64,000 nucleotides of DNA, from positions 620,001-684,000 of the forward strand of contig NZ_CP168493.1 in the NCBI RefSeq assembly GCF_042945595.1, written 5' to 3'. Position 1 is the first letter of the stretch, and each line of letters begins with the position of its first letter. Below, piece after piece: positions 52,778 through 61,076 of the stretch. The DNA is from Psychrobacillus sp042945595. GTDB lineage: Bacteria; Bacillota; Bacilli; Bacillales_A; Planococcaceae. The position numbers were made by a program, and so were the translations under genes. A model generated the notes under the pieces. The model searched no databases, was not told the DNA's origin, and saw only the letters and a program-made list of their open reading frames with translations.

Positions 52778-53378
52778 CTCAAAATAACGAGTTTACTCAA
52801 TGTGAGATAGTCGAATAAGTTAATAAAACGTTTCAAGCTCAGGAAAGAGGCTTGAATTATTATCCATAACAAGTTAGAAATTAGCAGAGCTCTACCAATT
52901 GTGCCATACCCGCGACCAAATATGTCACACCCGAGACCAATTCTCATAATAACGAGTTTACTCCGTGCGAGACTGTCGAATAAGTTAATAAAACGTTTCA
53001 AACTCAGCGAAGAGACTTGAATTATTATCCATAACAAGTTAGAAATTAGCAGAGCGCGACCAATTGTCCCGTACCTGCGACCAAATCGGGCCAACCCGAG
53101 ACCAAATATGTCACACCAGAGACCAAATTGATTAAATCCGAGACCATTTCTCATAATAACGAGTTTACTCCGTGTGAGATAGTCGAATAAATTAATAAAA
53201 CGTTTCAAACTCAGAGAATAGACTTGAATTATTATCTATAATCAGTAAGGAAATAGCAGAGTGCGACCAATTGTGTCACACCCACGACCAAATCGGTCAG
53301 ACCCTAGACCAATTATGGCTTACCCGAGACCAAATCATTCATACCAGAGACCAGATAACAGGTATCCGAGACCAAACA
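52778..53378. repeat. Large composite repeat array: three 120-bp modules each with 21-bp units
   Basis: Three modules of about 120 bp start at 52778, 52941 and 53148 (AACGAGTTTACTC ... AAAACGTTTCAA ... TTGAATTATTATC ... GCAGAG). Each is followed by 21-bp units with ACCAA cores at 52894/52915/52936, 53059/53080/53101/53122/53143 and 53266/53287/53308/53329/53350/53371, all exact multiples of 21. No gene is supported in this 716-base gap. Confidence 0.9.
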
Positions 53379-53412
53379 AAAAACACCCCAAGAAATTACA
53401 AACTTCTCGGGG
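53379..53412 (-). terminator. Terminator of ywjG
   Basis: On the minus strand CCCCGAGAA...TTCTTGGGG is followed by TGTTTTTTG. It abuts the end of the repeat array. Confidence 0.7.
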
Positions 53413-53424
53413 CAATTCCTATGA

Positions 53425-53940
53425 TTATTCACCAATTAGTATTTCGTCGAGCTTCATTTTGACTGCTTCATAAACAAACATTGCACTTAAAGCATAGGGC
53501 AATACGATGCGACTGCCATCTTCAGTTGGAAGCAAGCCTTTAGATAGCTTCAACGAAATATATGTATATGCTAAGTTTGCCAGTTGGTTTGCGTCGTCTG
53601 CTGGCTCCGCGGCAGTAACGCTAAATGGAATAAAGTCATCACTTAATTTTCGAGCGAGCCTGAGCGCTTCTTTATTCTCACAAGATCTTGTAATAATCCA
53701 AACACGGTCCGTACTTGTAAGTACTGTATCTGTTGTCCATACTTGTATATTTGGAAAAGTTTCTACTGCATATTTTGCATTAATTGTGATGCTTTCCATT
53801 TCGTCGAAAGCGGCAAAATAGATGGAACCTTCGCGTGCAGCGGCTTGCGCAAGAAGTCTAGCAGTTTCTTCTATATTTTCTTCTTGGGAAGAAGCAATTC
53901 TTTGAAGAAGCCCAGAGAGCTGTGTTGTTAACATTTTCAT
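53425..53940 (-). CDS. ywjG: YwjG family protein (DUF2529)
   Basis: 171 residues of the DUF2529/YwjG family, a SIS-like alpha/beta fold of unknown function. Segments EGSIYFAAFDEMESI and DDANQLANLAYTYISLKLSKGLLPTEDGSRIVLPYAL fit. The gene lies between pyrG and spo0F as in B. subtilis but is read away from spo0F. AGAGGTG precedes the ATG. Confidence 0.85.
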   Translation of the reverse strand: MKMLTTQLSGLLQRIASSQEENIEETARLLAQAAAREGSIYFAAFDEMESITINAKYAVETFPNIQVWTTDTVLTSTDRVWIITRSCENKEALRLARKLSDDFIPFSVTAAEPADDANQLANLAYTYISLKLSKGLLPTEDGSRIVLPYALSAMFVYEAVKMKLDEILIGE

Positions 53941-54012
53941 GAAATTTCACCTCTTTATTATTATAAAGTAGGAGAAGATATACGTAAAATAGGAATTATT
54001 TAGAGTATTGAG

Positions 54013-54038
54013 AAGGGAAATAAATATTAGTGGCGAAT
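54013..54038 (+). promoter_or_regulatory. Candidate sigma-H promoter of spo0F
   Basis: AAGGGAAAT (one mismatch to RWAGGAxxT), 13 bases, GAAT, 40 bases ahead of the spo0F start. B. subtilis spo0F is sigma-H dependent; the match here is by eye. Confidence 0.45.
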
Positions 54039-54078
54039 AGTATAGAAGGGGAAATTTGATAAAAGGGGTTTGTACATC

Positions 54079-54438
54079 ATGAAACACATTTTAATTGTTG
54101 ATGATCAACTAGGAATACGAATGCTCTTAAAAGAAGTTTTTTCACAAGATGGATATGAAGTGAGTCTCGCTTCAAATGGACTGGAGGCATTGGATATAGC
54201 TGAAAAGCAAGCTATTGATGGTGTTTTGTTGGATATGAAAATTCCTGGAATGGACGGGATAAAAATTCTAACATACTTAAAAGAAAAGTATCCAAGTTTA
54301 CCTGTTATGATGATGACGGCGTATGGGGAGTTAAACATGATCCAAGAGTCAATGGATTTAGGTGCGTCACTTTACTTTACAAAACCTTTTGATATTTTTG
54401 AAGTTCGAGATGCAATAAATGATCTATTGAAAAAGTAG
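54079..54438 (+). CDS. spo0F: Sporulation phosphorelay response regulator Spo0F
   Basis: 119-residue single receiver domain. Acidic pocket D8-D9, phosphorylated Asp at D52 in LLDMKIPGMDG, Thr in MMMTAYGE, and Lys in YFTKPF are all in place; there is no output domain. It takes phosphate from sporulation kinases and passes it to Spo0B. ATG 54079 has AAAGGGG eleven bases upstream; the in-frame TTG at 54070 is too close. Its place between ywjG and fbaA is the Bacillus one. Confidence 0.95.
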   Translation: MKHILIVDDQLGIRMLLKEVFSQDGYEVSLASNGLEALDIAEKQAIDGVLLDMKIPGMDGIKILTYLKEKYPSLPVMMMTAYGELNMIQESMDLGASLYFTKPFDIFEVRDAINDLLKK

Positions 54439-54446
54439 TCCACAAG

Positions 54447-54477
54447 CAGGCAGTGGAAAACATCGCCTGTTTTTGTT
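54447..54477 (+). terminator. Probable terminator of spo0F
   Basis: CAGGC...GCCTG with partial inner pairing and TTTTTG. Confidence 0.5.
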
Positions 54478-54581
54478 ATGATGAAAAAGAAAAGTGGAAG
54501 ATGCCGATTAGCTGTTGCTAGGCGACAAGATATAAAAAGTAAATAAATGTTCATAAAAGCAAAAAGAGGAGGTCCATTTGA

Positions 54582-55439
54582 ATGGCTTTAGTATCAATGA
54601 AAGAAATGCTTATAAAAGGTAAAAAAGAAGGATATGCTGTAGGGCAGTTCAATATTAATAATCTTGAATTTACACAAGCTATTTTACAAGCGGCAGAAGA
54701 AGAGAAATCACCTGTTATTTTAGGTGTCTCGGAAGGTGCTGCAAAATATATGGGCGGATTTACAACAGTTGTACATATGGTAAAAGGACTGATGGAAGAT
54801 TATAAAACGTCCGTTCCAGTGGCAATACATTTAGATCATGGCTCTAGTTTTGAAAAATGTAAAGAAGCGATTGATGCTGGGTTCACATCTGTTATGATCG
54901 ATGCATCTCATCATTCATTTGAAGAGAACGTAGAAATTACTTCTAATGTTGTGGAATATGCACATGCGCGTAATATATCGGTAGAAGCAGAACTTGGAAC
55001 GGTAGGCGGACAAGAAGACGATGTAGTGGCGGATGGCGTTATTTATGCAAATCCTTCAGAATGTGCGGAGCTAGTAAAACGTACGTCCATTGATTGCTTA
55101 GCACCTGCACTAGGATCTGTTCACGGTCCTTATAAAGGGGAACCTAACTTAGGATTTAAGGAAATGGAAGAAATCTCTAAATTAGCAGATCTTCCTTTAG
55201 TATTACATGGTGGTACAGGAATTCCAACGCATGATATTGAACGCTCCATTTCTTTAGGAACTGCTAAAATCAATGTAAATACAGAAAACCAAATTGCTGC
55301 AACAAACGCAATTCGAAACTATCTAAATGAAAATTCAAGTCAATATGACCCACGTAAATATTTAATACCAGCACGCGAAGCGATTAAAACAACGGTTATC
55401 AGAAAAATGCGCGAATTTGGAAGCTCAAACAAAGCATAA
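54582..55439 (+). CDS. fbaA: Fructose-1,6-bisphosphate aldolase, class II
   Basis: 285-residue zinc aldolase. GYAVGQFNINNLEFTQAIL, the zinc ligand region PVAIHLDHGSSFE, EAELGTVGGQED and LVLHGGTGIP are typical. It cleaves fructose-1,6-bisphosphate in glycolysis and runs in reverse in gluconeogenesis with GlpX encoded downstream. AGAGGAGG lies before the ATG. A terminator-like hairpin separates it from fsa. Confidence 0.96.
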   Translation: MALVSMKEMLIKGKKEGYAVGQFNINNLEFTQAILQAAEEEKSPVILGVSEGAAKYMGGFTTVVHMVKGLMEDYKTSVPVAIHLDHGSSFEKCKEAIDAGFTSVMIDASHHSFEENVEITSNVVEYAHARNISVEAELGTVGGQEDDVVADGVIYANPSECAELVKRTSIDCLAPALGSVHGPYKGEPNLGFKEMEEISKLADLPLVLHGGTGIPTHDIERSISLGTAKINVNTENQIAATNAIRNYLNENSSQYDPRKYLIPAREAIKTTVIRKMREFGSSNKA

Positions 55440-55462
55440 TTCAGTCGGGTAATATAGAAAGA

Positions 55463-55507
55463 AGGAGAAGTGTTCTGTTATAAATCAGAAGCTTCTCCTA
55501 TTTTTCC
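55463..55507 (+). terminator. Terminator of fbaA
   Basis: GGAGAAGTGTTCTG...CAGAAGCTTCTCC with ATTTTT tail. Confidence 0.72.
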
Positions 55508-55530
55508 ATCAATAGGAGGATATTATTAAT

Positions 55531-56178
55531 ATGAAATTTTTTATAGATACAGCCAATTTCGATGAAATTAAGGAAGCACACGCATGGGGTATTTTATCCG
55601 GCGTAACAACGAATCCATCATTAGTCGCAAAAGAAAATATTTCTTTCCATGATCGTCTTCGTGAAATTACGGCATTAATAGACGGTTCTGTTAGTGCAGA
55701 AGTGATTGCGTTAGATGCGGAAGGTATGATTAAAGAAGGTAGAGAACTTGCTGCAATTGCTCCCAATATTACGGTCAAGCTACCAATGACACCTGAAGGA
55801 CTAAAAGCATGTTCTGTATTTCGTTCAGAAGGAATTAAAACAAATGTAACACTTATTTTTTCTGCAAACCAAGCTTTATTAGCAGCCAGAGCTGGGGCAA
55901 CATATGTATCTCCATTTCTAGGTCGTCTAGACGACATAGGACACGACGGAATGGAATTAATTGCGAAGATTGCTCAAATTTTTGAGATGCACAACATCGA
56001 TACAGAGATTATTGCAGCTTCGATTAGACATCCACAACATATTACAGATGCTGCGTTAAATGGTGCACATATTTCTACAACTCCATTTAAAGTATTAAAA
56101 CAATTATTCCATCATCCATTGACAGACAAAGGAATTGAAGGATTTCTAGCGGATTGGAACAATCGTAAAAGCGAGTAA
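55531..56178 (+). CDS. fsa: Fructose-6-phosphate aldolase/transaldolase-like protein
   Basis: 215-residue short TalC/FSA-type aldolase. MKFFIDTANFDEIKEA, GVTTNPSLVAKE and the Schiff-base Lys in NITVKLPMT near residue 84 are present. B. subtilis YwjH is the counterpart; members show transaldolase or fructose-6-phosphate aldolase activity, and which applies cannot be told from sequence. AGGAGG precedes the ATG. murAB follows 19 bases later. Confidence 0.88.
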   Translation: MKFFIDTANFDEIKEAHAWGILSGVTTNPSLVAKENISFHDRLREITALIDGSVSAEVIALDAEGMIKEGRELAAIAPNITVKLPMTPEGLKACSVFRSEGIKTNVTLIFSANQALLAARAGATYVSPFLGRLDDIGHDGMELIAKIAQIFEMHNIDTEIIAASIRHPQHITDAALNGAHISTTPFKVLKQLFHHPLTDKGIEGFLADWNNRKSE

Positions 56179-56197
56179 CCAGACGAAGGAGAAGCGT

Positions 56198-57475
56198 ATG
56201 GAAGTTTATAAAATAAAAGGTGCAAATCGGCTACATGGAACGATTAAAGTAAGCGGAGCGAAAAATAGTGCAGTAGCACTTATTCCAGCTTCCTTACTTG
56301 CGAACTCCCCTGTGACTATAGAAGGTTTACCGGAAATTTTAGACGTATGGACATTAAAAGAAATTTTAGAAGAAGTAGGGGCTAAAATTACATTCGAAGA
56401 CGGGACGATGACAATCGATCCGACGAATATAGTAGATATGCCACTCCCAAACGGTAATATAAAGAAACTACGAGCTTCTTATTATTTAATGGGTGCGCTT
56501 CTTGGGAAATTTAAAAAAGCTGCCATCGGATTACCAGGAGGATGTCATTTAGGTCCTCGCCCAATTGATCAACATATTAAAGGTTTTGAAGCTTTAGGAG
56601 CTACTGTAACCAATGAGCACGGGGCAATTTATCTGCGTGCGGATGAATTAATAGGTTCAAAGATCTATTTGGACGTTGTAAGTGTGGGAGCTACGATTAA
56701 TATAATGCTTGCCGCTGTACTTGCAAAAGGCAGAACGATCATTGAAAATGCAGCCAAAGAACCAGAAATCATTGATGTTGCAACTCTTTTATCCAATATG
56801 GGTGCAAACATTAAAGGTGCTGGAACGAATGTCATTCGAATTGATGGTGTGAAAGAATTGCATGGTACGAAGCATACAATTATTCCAGATCGTATTGAAG
56901 CAGGTACGTTCATGATTATGGCAGCAGTTGCTGGAGACGGCGTCACTATTGATAATGTCATCCCTTTTCATGTGGAAGCATTAACAGCTAAGCTCCGAGA
57001 AATGGGTGTTAAAGTGGAAGAATATGAAGAAAAGATTTTCATACCAAAGCCTAAAAATTTACAAGCGGTAGATGTTAAAACGCTTGTGTACCCAGGATTT
57101 CCGACTGATTTGCAGCAACCGTTCTCAGTATTAATGACACAGGCCACAGGTACATCTGTTATTACGGACTCCATTTATTCGGCTAGATTTAAACAAATTG
57201 ATGAACTTCGTCGTATGAGTGCAAATGGAAGAGTAGATGGTAGAACCGCTGTCATTACTGGACCGGTCAATCTTGAAGCTGCAACTGTTCGGGCAAGTGA
57301 CTTACGAGCAGGAGCAGCGCTAGTGCTTGCGGGTTTAATCGCCGATGGAGAAACAGAGATTCAGGATATATTTCATATAGAACGTGGCTATAGTTCGATT
57401 ATTGAAAAGCTTCGAGGGCTTGGTGCAGATATTAGACGAGTGGAAATAAAAGAAATAGAAGTAAACAACGAATAA
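56198..57475 (+). CDS. murAB: UDP-N-acetylglucosamine 1-carboxyvinyltransferase (second MurA paralog)
   Basis: 425 residues. The catalytic Cys is C116 in GLPGGCHLGPRPIDQH, so it should be fosfomycin-sensitive. KVSGAKNSAVALIPASLL and RADLRAGAA-like ASDLRAGAALVLAG fit the family. It makes UDP-GlcNAc-enolpyruvate, the first committed step of peptidoglycan. Position before glpX and rho identifies the MurAB/MurZ paralog; the main MurAA is elsewhere. Probable cotranscription with fsa. Confidence 0.93.
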   Translation: MEVYKIKGANRLHGTIKVSGAKNSAVALIPASLLANSPVTIEGLPEILDVWTLKEILEEVGAKITFEDGTMTIDPTNIVDMPLPNGNIKKLRASYYLMGALLGKFKKAAIGLPGGCHLGPRPIDQHIKGFEALGATVTNEHGAIYLRADELIGSKIYLDVVSVGATINIMLAAVLAKGRTIIENAAKEPEIIDVATLLSNMGANIKGAGTNVIRIDGVKELHGTKHTIIPDRIEAGTFMIMAAVAGDGVTIDNVIPFHVEALTAKLREMGVKVEEYEEKIFIPKPKNLQAVDVKTLVYPGFPTDLQQPFSVLMTQATGTSVITDSIYSARFKQIDELRRMSANGRVDGRTAVITGPVNLEAATVRASDLRAGAALVLAGLIADGETEIQDIFHIERGYSSIIEKLRGLGADIRRVEIKEIEVNNE

Positions 57476-57643
57476 ATTGCATCCTATACTATAGATAAGA
57501 AAGCATAACTTTTCGATAAAGTAACTGTCTAAACTCCAAATACCTTGCGCTTTTCTTATTTAGAAAATATGCTACAATGTAACAGGAAGAAAGACAGGAC
57601 GGGTTTATTAACCGTAAACCGTAAAACGGGAGGCACATATTAG

Positions 57644-58606
57644 ATGGAACGTAGTTTATCAATGGAATTAGTCCGAGTAACAGAGGCCGCAGCTATCGCA
57701 TCAGCTCGTTGGATGGGACGCGGATTAAAAAATGAAGCAGACGACGCAGCAACTACTGCTATGCGCACAGTTTTTGACACAATCCCAATGGAAGGTGTCG
57801 TTGTAATTGGGGAAGGTGAAATGGACGAAGCACCGATGTTATATATCGGAGAAAAGCTAGGACATGGAATTGGTGGTCCTCAAGTGGATGTGGCAGTGGA
57901 TCCTTTAGAAGGTACGAATATCGTAGCTTCAGGTGGATGGAATGCACTTGCAGTTCTTGCAATTGCAGATCGCGGAAATTTACTTCATGCTCCAGATATG
58001 TATATGGAAAAATTAGCAGTCGGTCCTGAAGCAGTAGGTCAAGTGGATATTAATGCTCCAGTTATTGATAACTTAAGAGCGGTAGCCCGTGCAAAAAATA
58101 AAGATATTGAAGATGTAGTAGCTACCATTTTAGGTCGTCCGAGACACCAAAAAATTATCGATGAAATTAGAGCTGCTGGGGCACGCATCAAGTTAATCAC
58201 AGATGGCGATGTAGCAGGTGCTATTAATACAGCATTCGATAATACTGGTGTAGATATTCTTTTTGGAATGGGCGGGGCACCTGAAGGGGTTATCTCTGCA
58301 GTTGGATTAAAATGCTTAGGCGGAGAAATTCAAGGGAAACTTATTCCTCAAGACGAAGCAGAGCTGGCACGTTGTATCAAAATGGGTCTAGATGTAAATA
58401 AAATTTTACGTATGGAAGACTTAGTCAAAGGTGACGACGCTATCTTTGCTGCTACGGGCGTAACAGACGGAGAACTTCTTCGTGGAGTGCAGTTTAAAGG
58501 TGCTTTTGGTTCTACTCATTCTATCGTTATGCGTGCAAAGTCAGGAACAATCCGATTTGTAGAAGGACGTCATAGCTTAAAGAAAAAACCGAATTTAGTT
58601 CTATAA
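57644..58606 (+). CDS. glpX: Fructose-1,6-bisphosphatase class II
   Basis: 320 residues. GEGEMDEAPMLYIGEKLG and VDVAVDPLEGTNIVASGGWNAL hold the acidic metal ligands of the GlpX family, with FGMGGAPEGVISAVGLKCLGGE further on. It provides the gluconeogenic phosphatase. ACGGGAGG stands ahead of the ATG. A TACAAT -10 box lies near 57573 but its -35 is weak. A hairpin with a poor T-run follows at 58625-58656. Confidence 0.94.
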   Translation: MERSLSMELVRVTEAAAIASARWMGRGLKNEADDAATTAMRTVFDTIPMEGVVVIGEGEMDEAPMLYIGEKLGHGIGGPQVDVAVDPLEGTNIVASGGWNALAVLAIADRGNLLHAPDMYMEKLAVGPEAVGQVDINAPVIDNLRAVARAKNKDIEDVVATILGRPRHQKIIDEIRAAGARIKLITDGDVAGAINTAFDNTGVDILFGMGGAPEGVISAVGLKCLGGEIQGKLIPQDEAELARCIKMGLDVNKILRMEDLVKGDDAIFAATGVTDGELLRGVQFKGAFGSTHSIVMRAKSGTIRFVEGRHSLKKKPNLVL

Positions 58607-58769
58607 AACTAAACTTCTCTAATGTATACCCGGCTTAGTCGGTCGGGTATCCTCTTTATAAACTTCAATCCTATTAAATCTTTTTCAACTGTAGTCTCCC
58701 ATTTCTACAAAAACTAGATGAGTGTCAATAATTCATAAAGTTCAGTGGTCTATAGATACTCCATTGAAA

Positions 58770-58915
58770 AGGATGAGGCCTCTGGCGTATGCCGCAGATT
58801 TTGTAAGCTAATTAATCACGTAAGCAAGATACAAAATCTGGGTGCATTTTATGCGACAAGTAATCGCAGTATGAAACAAGCCAAGGTATATTTGATTTCC
58901 CAAAAATACGAAACA
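58770..58915. repeat. Hairpin-type repeat element, copy B
   Basis: GCCTCTGGCGTATGCC... then CAGATTTTGTA (58794-58804) pairing with TACAAAATCTG about 27 bases later, then AGCCAAGGTATATTTGATT. It shares its ends and order with copy A at 50075. No coding use; it fills most of the glpX-rho gap. Confidence 0.6.
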
Positions 58916-58946
58916 ACAAAATATAATAAAGAGTGGTGCTTTGCCA

Positions 58947-60230
58947 ATGACACAAACAACTATTAATGAGCTAGAAAATATGACGTTAAAAGAGCTTTAT
59001 GCCCTTGCAAGAAAGTATAAAGTTGCAACGTATAGCAAACTTTCCAAAAAGGAACTTATTTTTGCAATTTTAAAATCTCGTGCAGAACAAGAAGGATTTT
59101 TCTTCATGGAAGGTGTATTAGAAATTATCCAACAAGAAGGCTTTGGTTTCTTACGACCTATTAACTATTCTCCAAGTTCTGAAGATATCTATATTTCTGC
59201 TTCCCAAATTAGAAGATTTGATTTACGTAACGGCGATAAAGTAACAGGAAAAGTGCGTCCTCCTAAAGAAAGTGAACGTTACTATGGCCTTTTACATGTT
59301 GAATTAGTTAATGGCGAAGATCCAGAAATTGCGAAAGAAAGAGTCCATTTTCCAGGGCTTACAGCACTTTATCCTGACCGTCATATCAAGCTTGAAACAG
59401 AACCAGATAAACTATCGACTCGTATTATGGATTTAGTAGCTCCGGTTGGTTACGGGCAACGCGGATTAATCGTAGCTCCTCCAAAAGCTGGTAAAACTTT
59501 ATTGATTAAAGAAATTGCCAATGCAATTACAACGAATCATCCAAACGCAGAACTAATCGTTTTATTAATAGACGAGCGCCCAGAAGAAGTAACAGACATT
59601 GAGCGTTCCGTTAAAGCAGATGTGGTAAGTTCTACATTTGATGAAGTACCAGAAAATCATGTGAAAGTAGCGGAGCTTGTTTTAGAAAGAGCGATGCGTT
59701 TAGTTGAACATAAACGCGACGTTATCATTTTAATGGATTCGATTACACGACTTGCTCGCGCATACAATTTAGTAATACCTCCAAGTGGACGTACGTTATC
59801 AGGTGGTATTGATCCAGCAGCATTCCATCGACCAAAACGTTTTTTTGGAGCGGCGCGTAATATCGAAGAAGGCGGTAGCTTAACAATTCTTGCTACTGCA
59901 TTAGTAGATACAGGATCACGTATGGACGAAGTAATTTACGAAGAGTTCAAAGGAACGGGTAATCTGGAACTTCATTTAGACAGAAGTCTTGCGGAACGTC
60001 GAATTTTCCCAGCGATCGATATCCGCCGCTCAGGTACACGAAAAGAAGAACTTCTTATTCCTAAAGATCAATTGGACAAACTTTGGGCAATTCGCAAAAC
60101 CTTCTCCGATTCAGGAGATTTTGGAGAACGTTTCTTGAAAAAGCTTCGTCAGTCAAAAACAAACGAAGCATTCTTCGAGCAACTCGCAGTAGAAATGAAA
60201 GCGCATCGTAGTGGGAAAGTGACTCTATAA
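58947..60230 (+). CDS. rho: Transcription termination factor Rho
   Basis: 427 residues. N-terminal helical Rho_N (LENMTLKELYALARKYKV, YSKLSKKELIFAIL), a cold-shock-like RNA-binding fold (GVLEIIQQEGFGFLRP), and the RecA-type ATPase with Walker A APPKAGKTLL near residue 178, LIDERPEEVTD and SGGIDPAAFHRPKRFFGAARN. It has the short N-terminal part usual for Bacillales. ATG 58947 is chosen over TTG 58941 by spacing from GAGTGGTG and by family N-termini. Confidence 0.96.
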   Translation: MTQTTINELENMTLKELYALARKYKVATYSKLSKKELIFAILKSRAEQEGFFFMEGVLEIIQQEGFGFLRPINYSPSSEDIYISASQIRRFDLRNGDKVTGKVRPPKESERYYGLLHVELVNGEDPEIAKERVHFPGLTALYPDRHIKLETEPDKLSTRIMDLVAPVGYGQRGLIVAPPKAGKTLLIKEIANAITTNHPNAELIVLLIDERPEEVTDIERSVKADVVSSTFDEVPENHVKVAELVLERAMRLVEHKRDVIILMDSITRLARAYNLVIPPSGRTLSGGIDPAAFHRPKRFFGAARNIEEGGSLTILATALVDTGSRMDEVIYEEFKGTGNLELHLDRSLAERRIFPAIDIRRSGTRKEELLIPKDQLDKLWAIRKTFSDSGDFGERFLKKLRQSKTNEAFFEQLAVEMKAHRSGKVTL

Positions 60231-60297
60231 AAAGAAAAACGCAAGGATAGATTATTAATAGATGCGTTAGTTAATTTCATAAATAGCATTTAATTAT

Positions 60298-60502
60298 TAA
60301 AACACGAACAACACTTAATTTATTGATTAGAGCGACAGACGGCGACTCAAGCGGGATAAGTGAGACAGGTGAGCCATTACAAACGATGCGAATGCGGCGC
60401 CCCCGCGGAAAGCGTCCGCCTATATCGGAAATCATGCTGATTTATTATGAAGAGTATATGATACATATTCTCACATTTCACATTAATATTGTTCGTGTTT
60501 TA
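60298..60502. mobile_element. MITE-like 205-bp element with 14-bp inverted ends
   Basis: TAAAACACGAACAA at 60298-60311 is exactly inverted at 60489-60502. The interior is much richer in G+C than its surroundings (GCGCCCCCGCGGAAAGCG near 60398) and has no gene. I see no clear target duplication. Rho and rpmE flank it. Confidence 0.5.
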
Positions 60503-60554
60503 TGTTCTAAATTTGAATCATGAAATTGTTCGCGTTAGTAATAAAACAATTAGC

Positions 60555-60583
60555 TTGCGATTGAAACTTAAACATGCTATTAT
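60555..60583 (+). promoter_or_regulatory. rpmE promoter
   Basis: TTGCGA (60555-60560), 17 bases, TATTAT (60578-60583), about 120 bases before the rpmE start. Confidence 0.65.
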
Positions 60584-60599
60584 ATATGATGTAAGTTTA

Positions 60600-60700
60600 C
60601 AATTTTCTGCTACATATACGATTGGCCAACAATCGGATCGTGTAAGGTATCAGTATCATAACCAACTCTGTTCCAGATGGTTCAGGGCGAGAGGAGAGAT
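60600..60700 (+). promoter_or_regulatory. Structured rpmE leader, possible L31 autoregulatory RNA
   Basis: Short hairpins CGATTG-GCCAA-CAATCG (60619-60635) and AACCA...TGGTT (60660-60682) lie in the untranslated leader just before the GAGGAGAG ribosome site. Leader motifs that bind L31 are known in Firmicutes; the match here is by position and structure only. Confidence 0.45.
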
Positions 60701-60704
60701 AGAG

Positions 60705-60920
60705 ATGAAAGCAGGAATTCATCCCGATTACAAAGAAGCAACAGTATCATGTTCATGTGGTAACACATTCACAACTGGTTCTGTAAAATCAGACATCAAA
60801 GTCGAGTTCTGTAGCGAATGTCACCCATTCTATACTGGACGTCAAAAATTCGCAGCTGCGGATGGCCGTGTTGATCGCTTCAACAAAAAATACGGAATCA
60901 AAGAAGAAATTAACGAATAA
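60705..60920 (+). CDS. rpmE: 50S ribosomal protein L31 (zinc-binding form)
   Basis: 71 residues. Cysteines 16, 18, 36 and 39 (VSCSCGNTF, EFCSECHPFYTG) form the zinc site of the C+ type, so this is the zinc-replete paralog and not the YtiA-type replacement. The frame runs far upstream to 60489, but ATG 60705 with GAGGAGAG and the standard MKAGIHPDYKE start is certain. Confidence 0.97.
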   Translation: MKAGIHPDYKEATVSCSCGNTFTTGSVKSDIKVEFCSECHPFYTGRQKFAAADGRVDRFNKKYGIKEEINE

Positions 60921-60928
60921 TTACCAAG

Positions 60929-60966
60929 TACCTACAAAGCACATTGTGTTTTGTAGGTATTTTTAT
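60929..60966 (+). terminator. Terminator of rpmE
   Basis: TACCTACAAA...TTTGTAGGTA and TTTTTATTTTTG. Confidence 0.87.
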
Positions 60967-61076
60967 TTTTGTTTCAAACACTTGATTTTTATGTCTTGGT
61001 CATCCATCTTATGTTATAAATAGATAGAGGGAATGGAAAAAATATTAGAAGAAAATGAAATGCAAGGAGAATTAGA

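Noticed and set aside
52624..53208. 194-codon minus-strand ORF with repeated KRFINLFDYLTRSKLVI segments
   Set aside because: It is a translation of the three DNA modules and overlaps the end of pyrG and its terminator; no ribosome site.
53261..53473. 70-codon ORF with a seven-residue PRPN repeat
   Set aside because: The 7-residue period is only the 21-bp DNA period read in frame; it runs into ywjG on the other strand and has no ribosome site.
58745..58966. 73-codon ORF upstream of rho
   Set aside because: It lies in the hairpin repeat element, lacks a ribosome site and overlaps the rho start out of frame.
60489..60704. 72-codon N-terminal extension of L31
   Set aside because: It covers the promoter and leader; the family start and ribosome site are at 60705.
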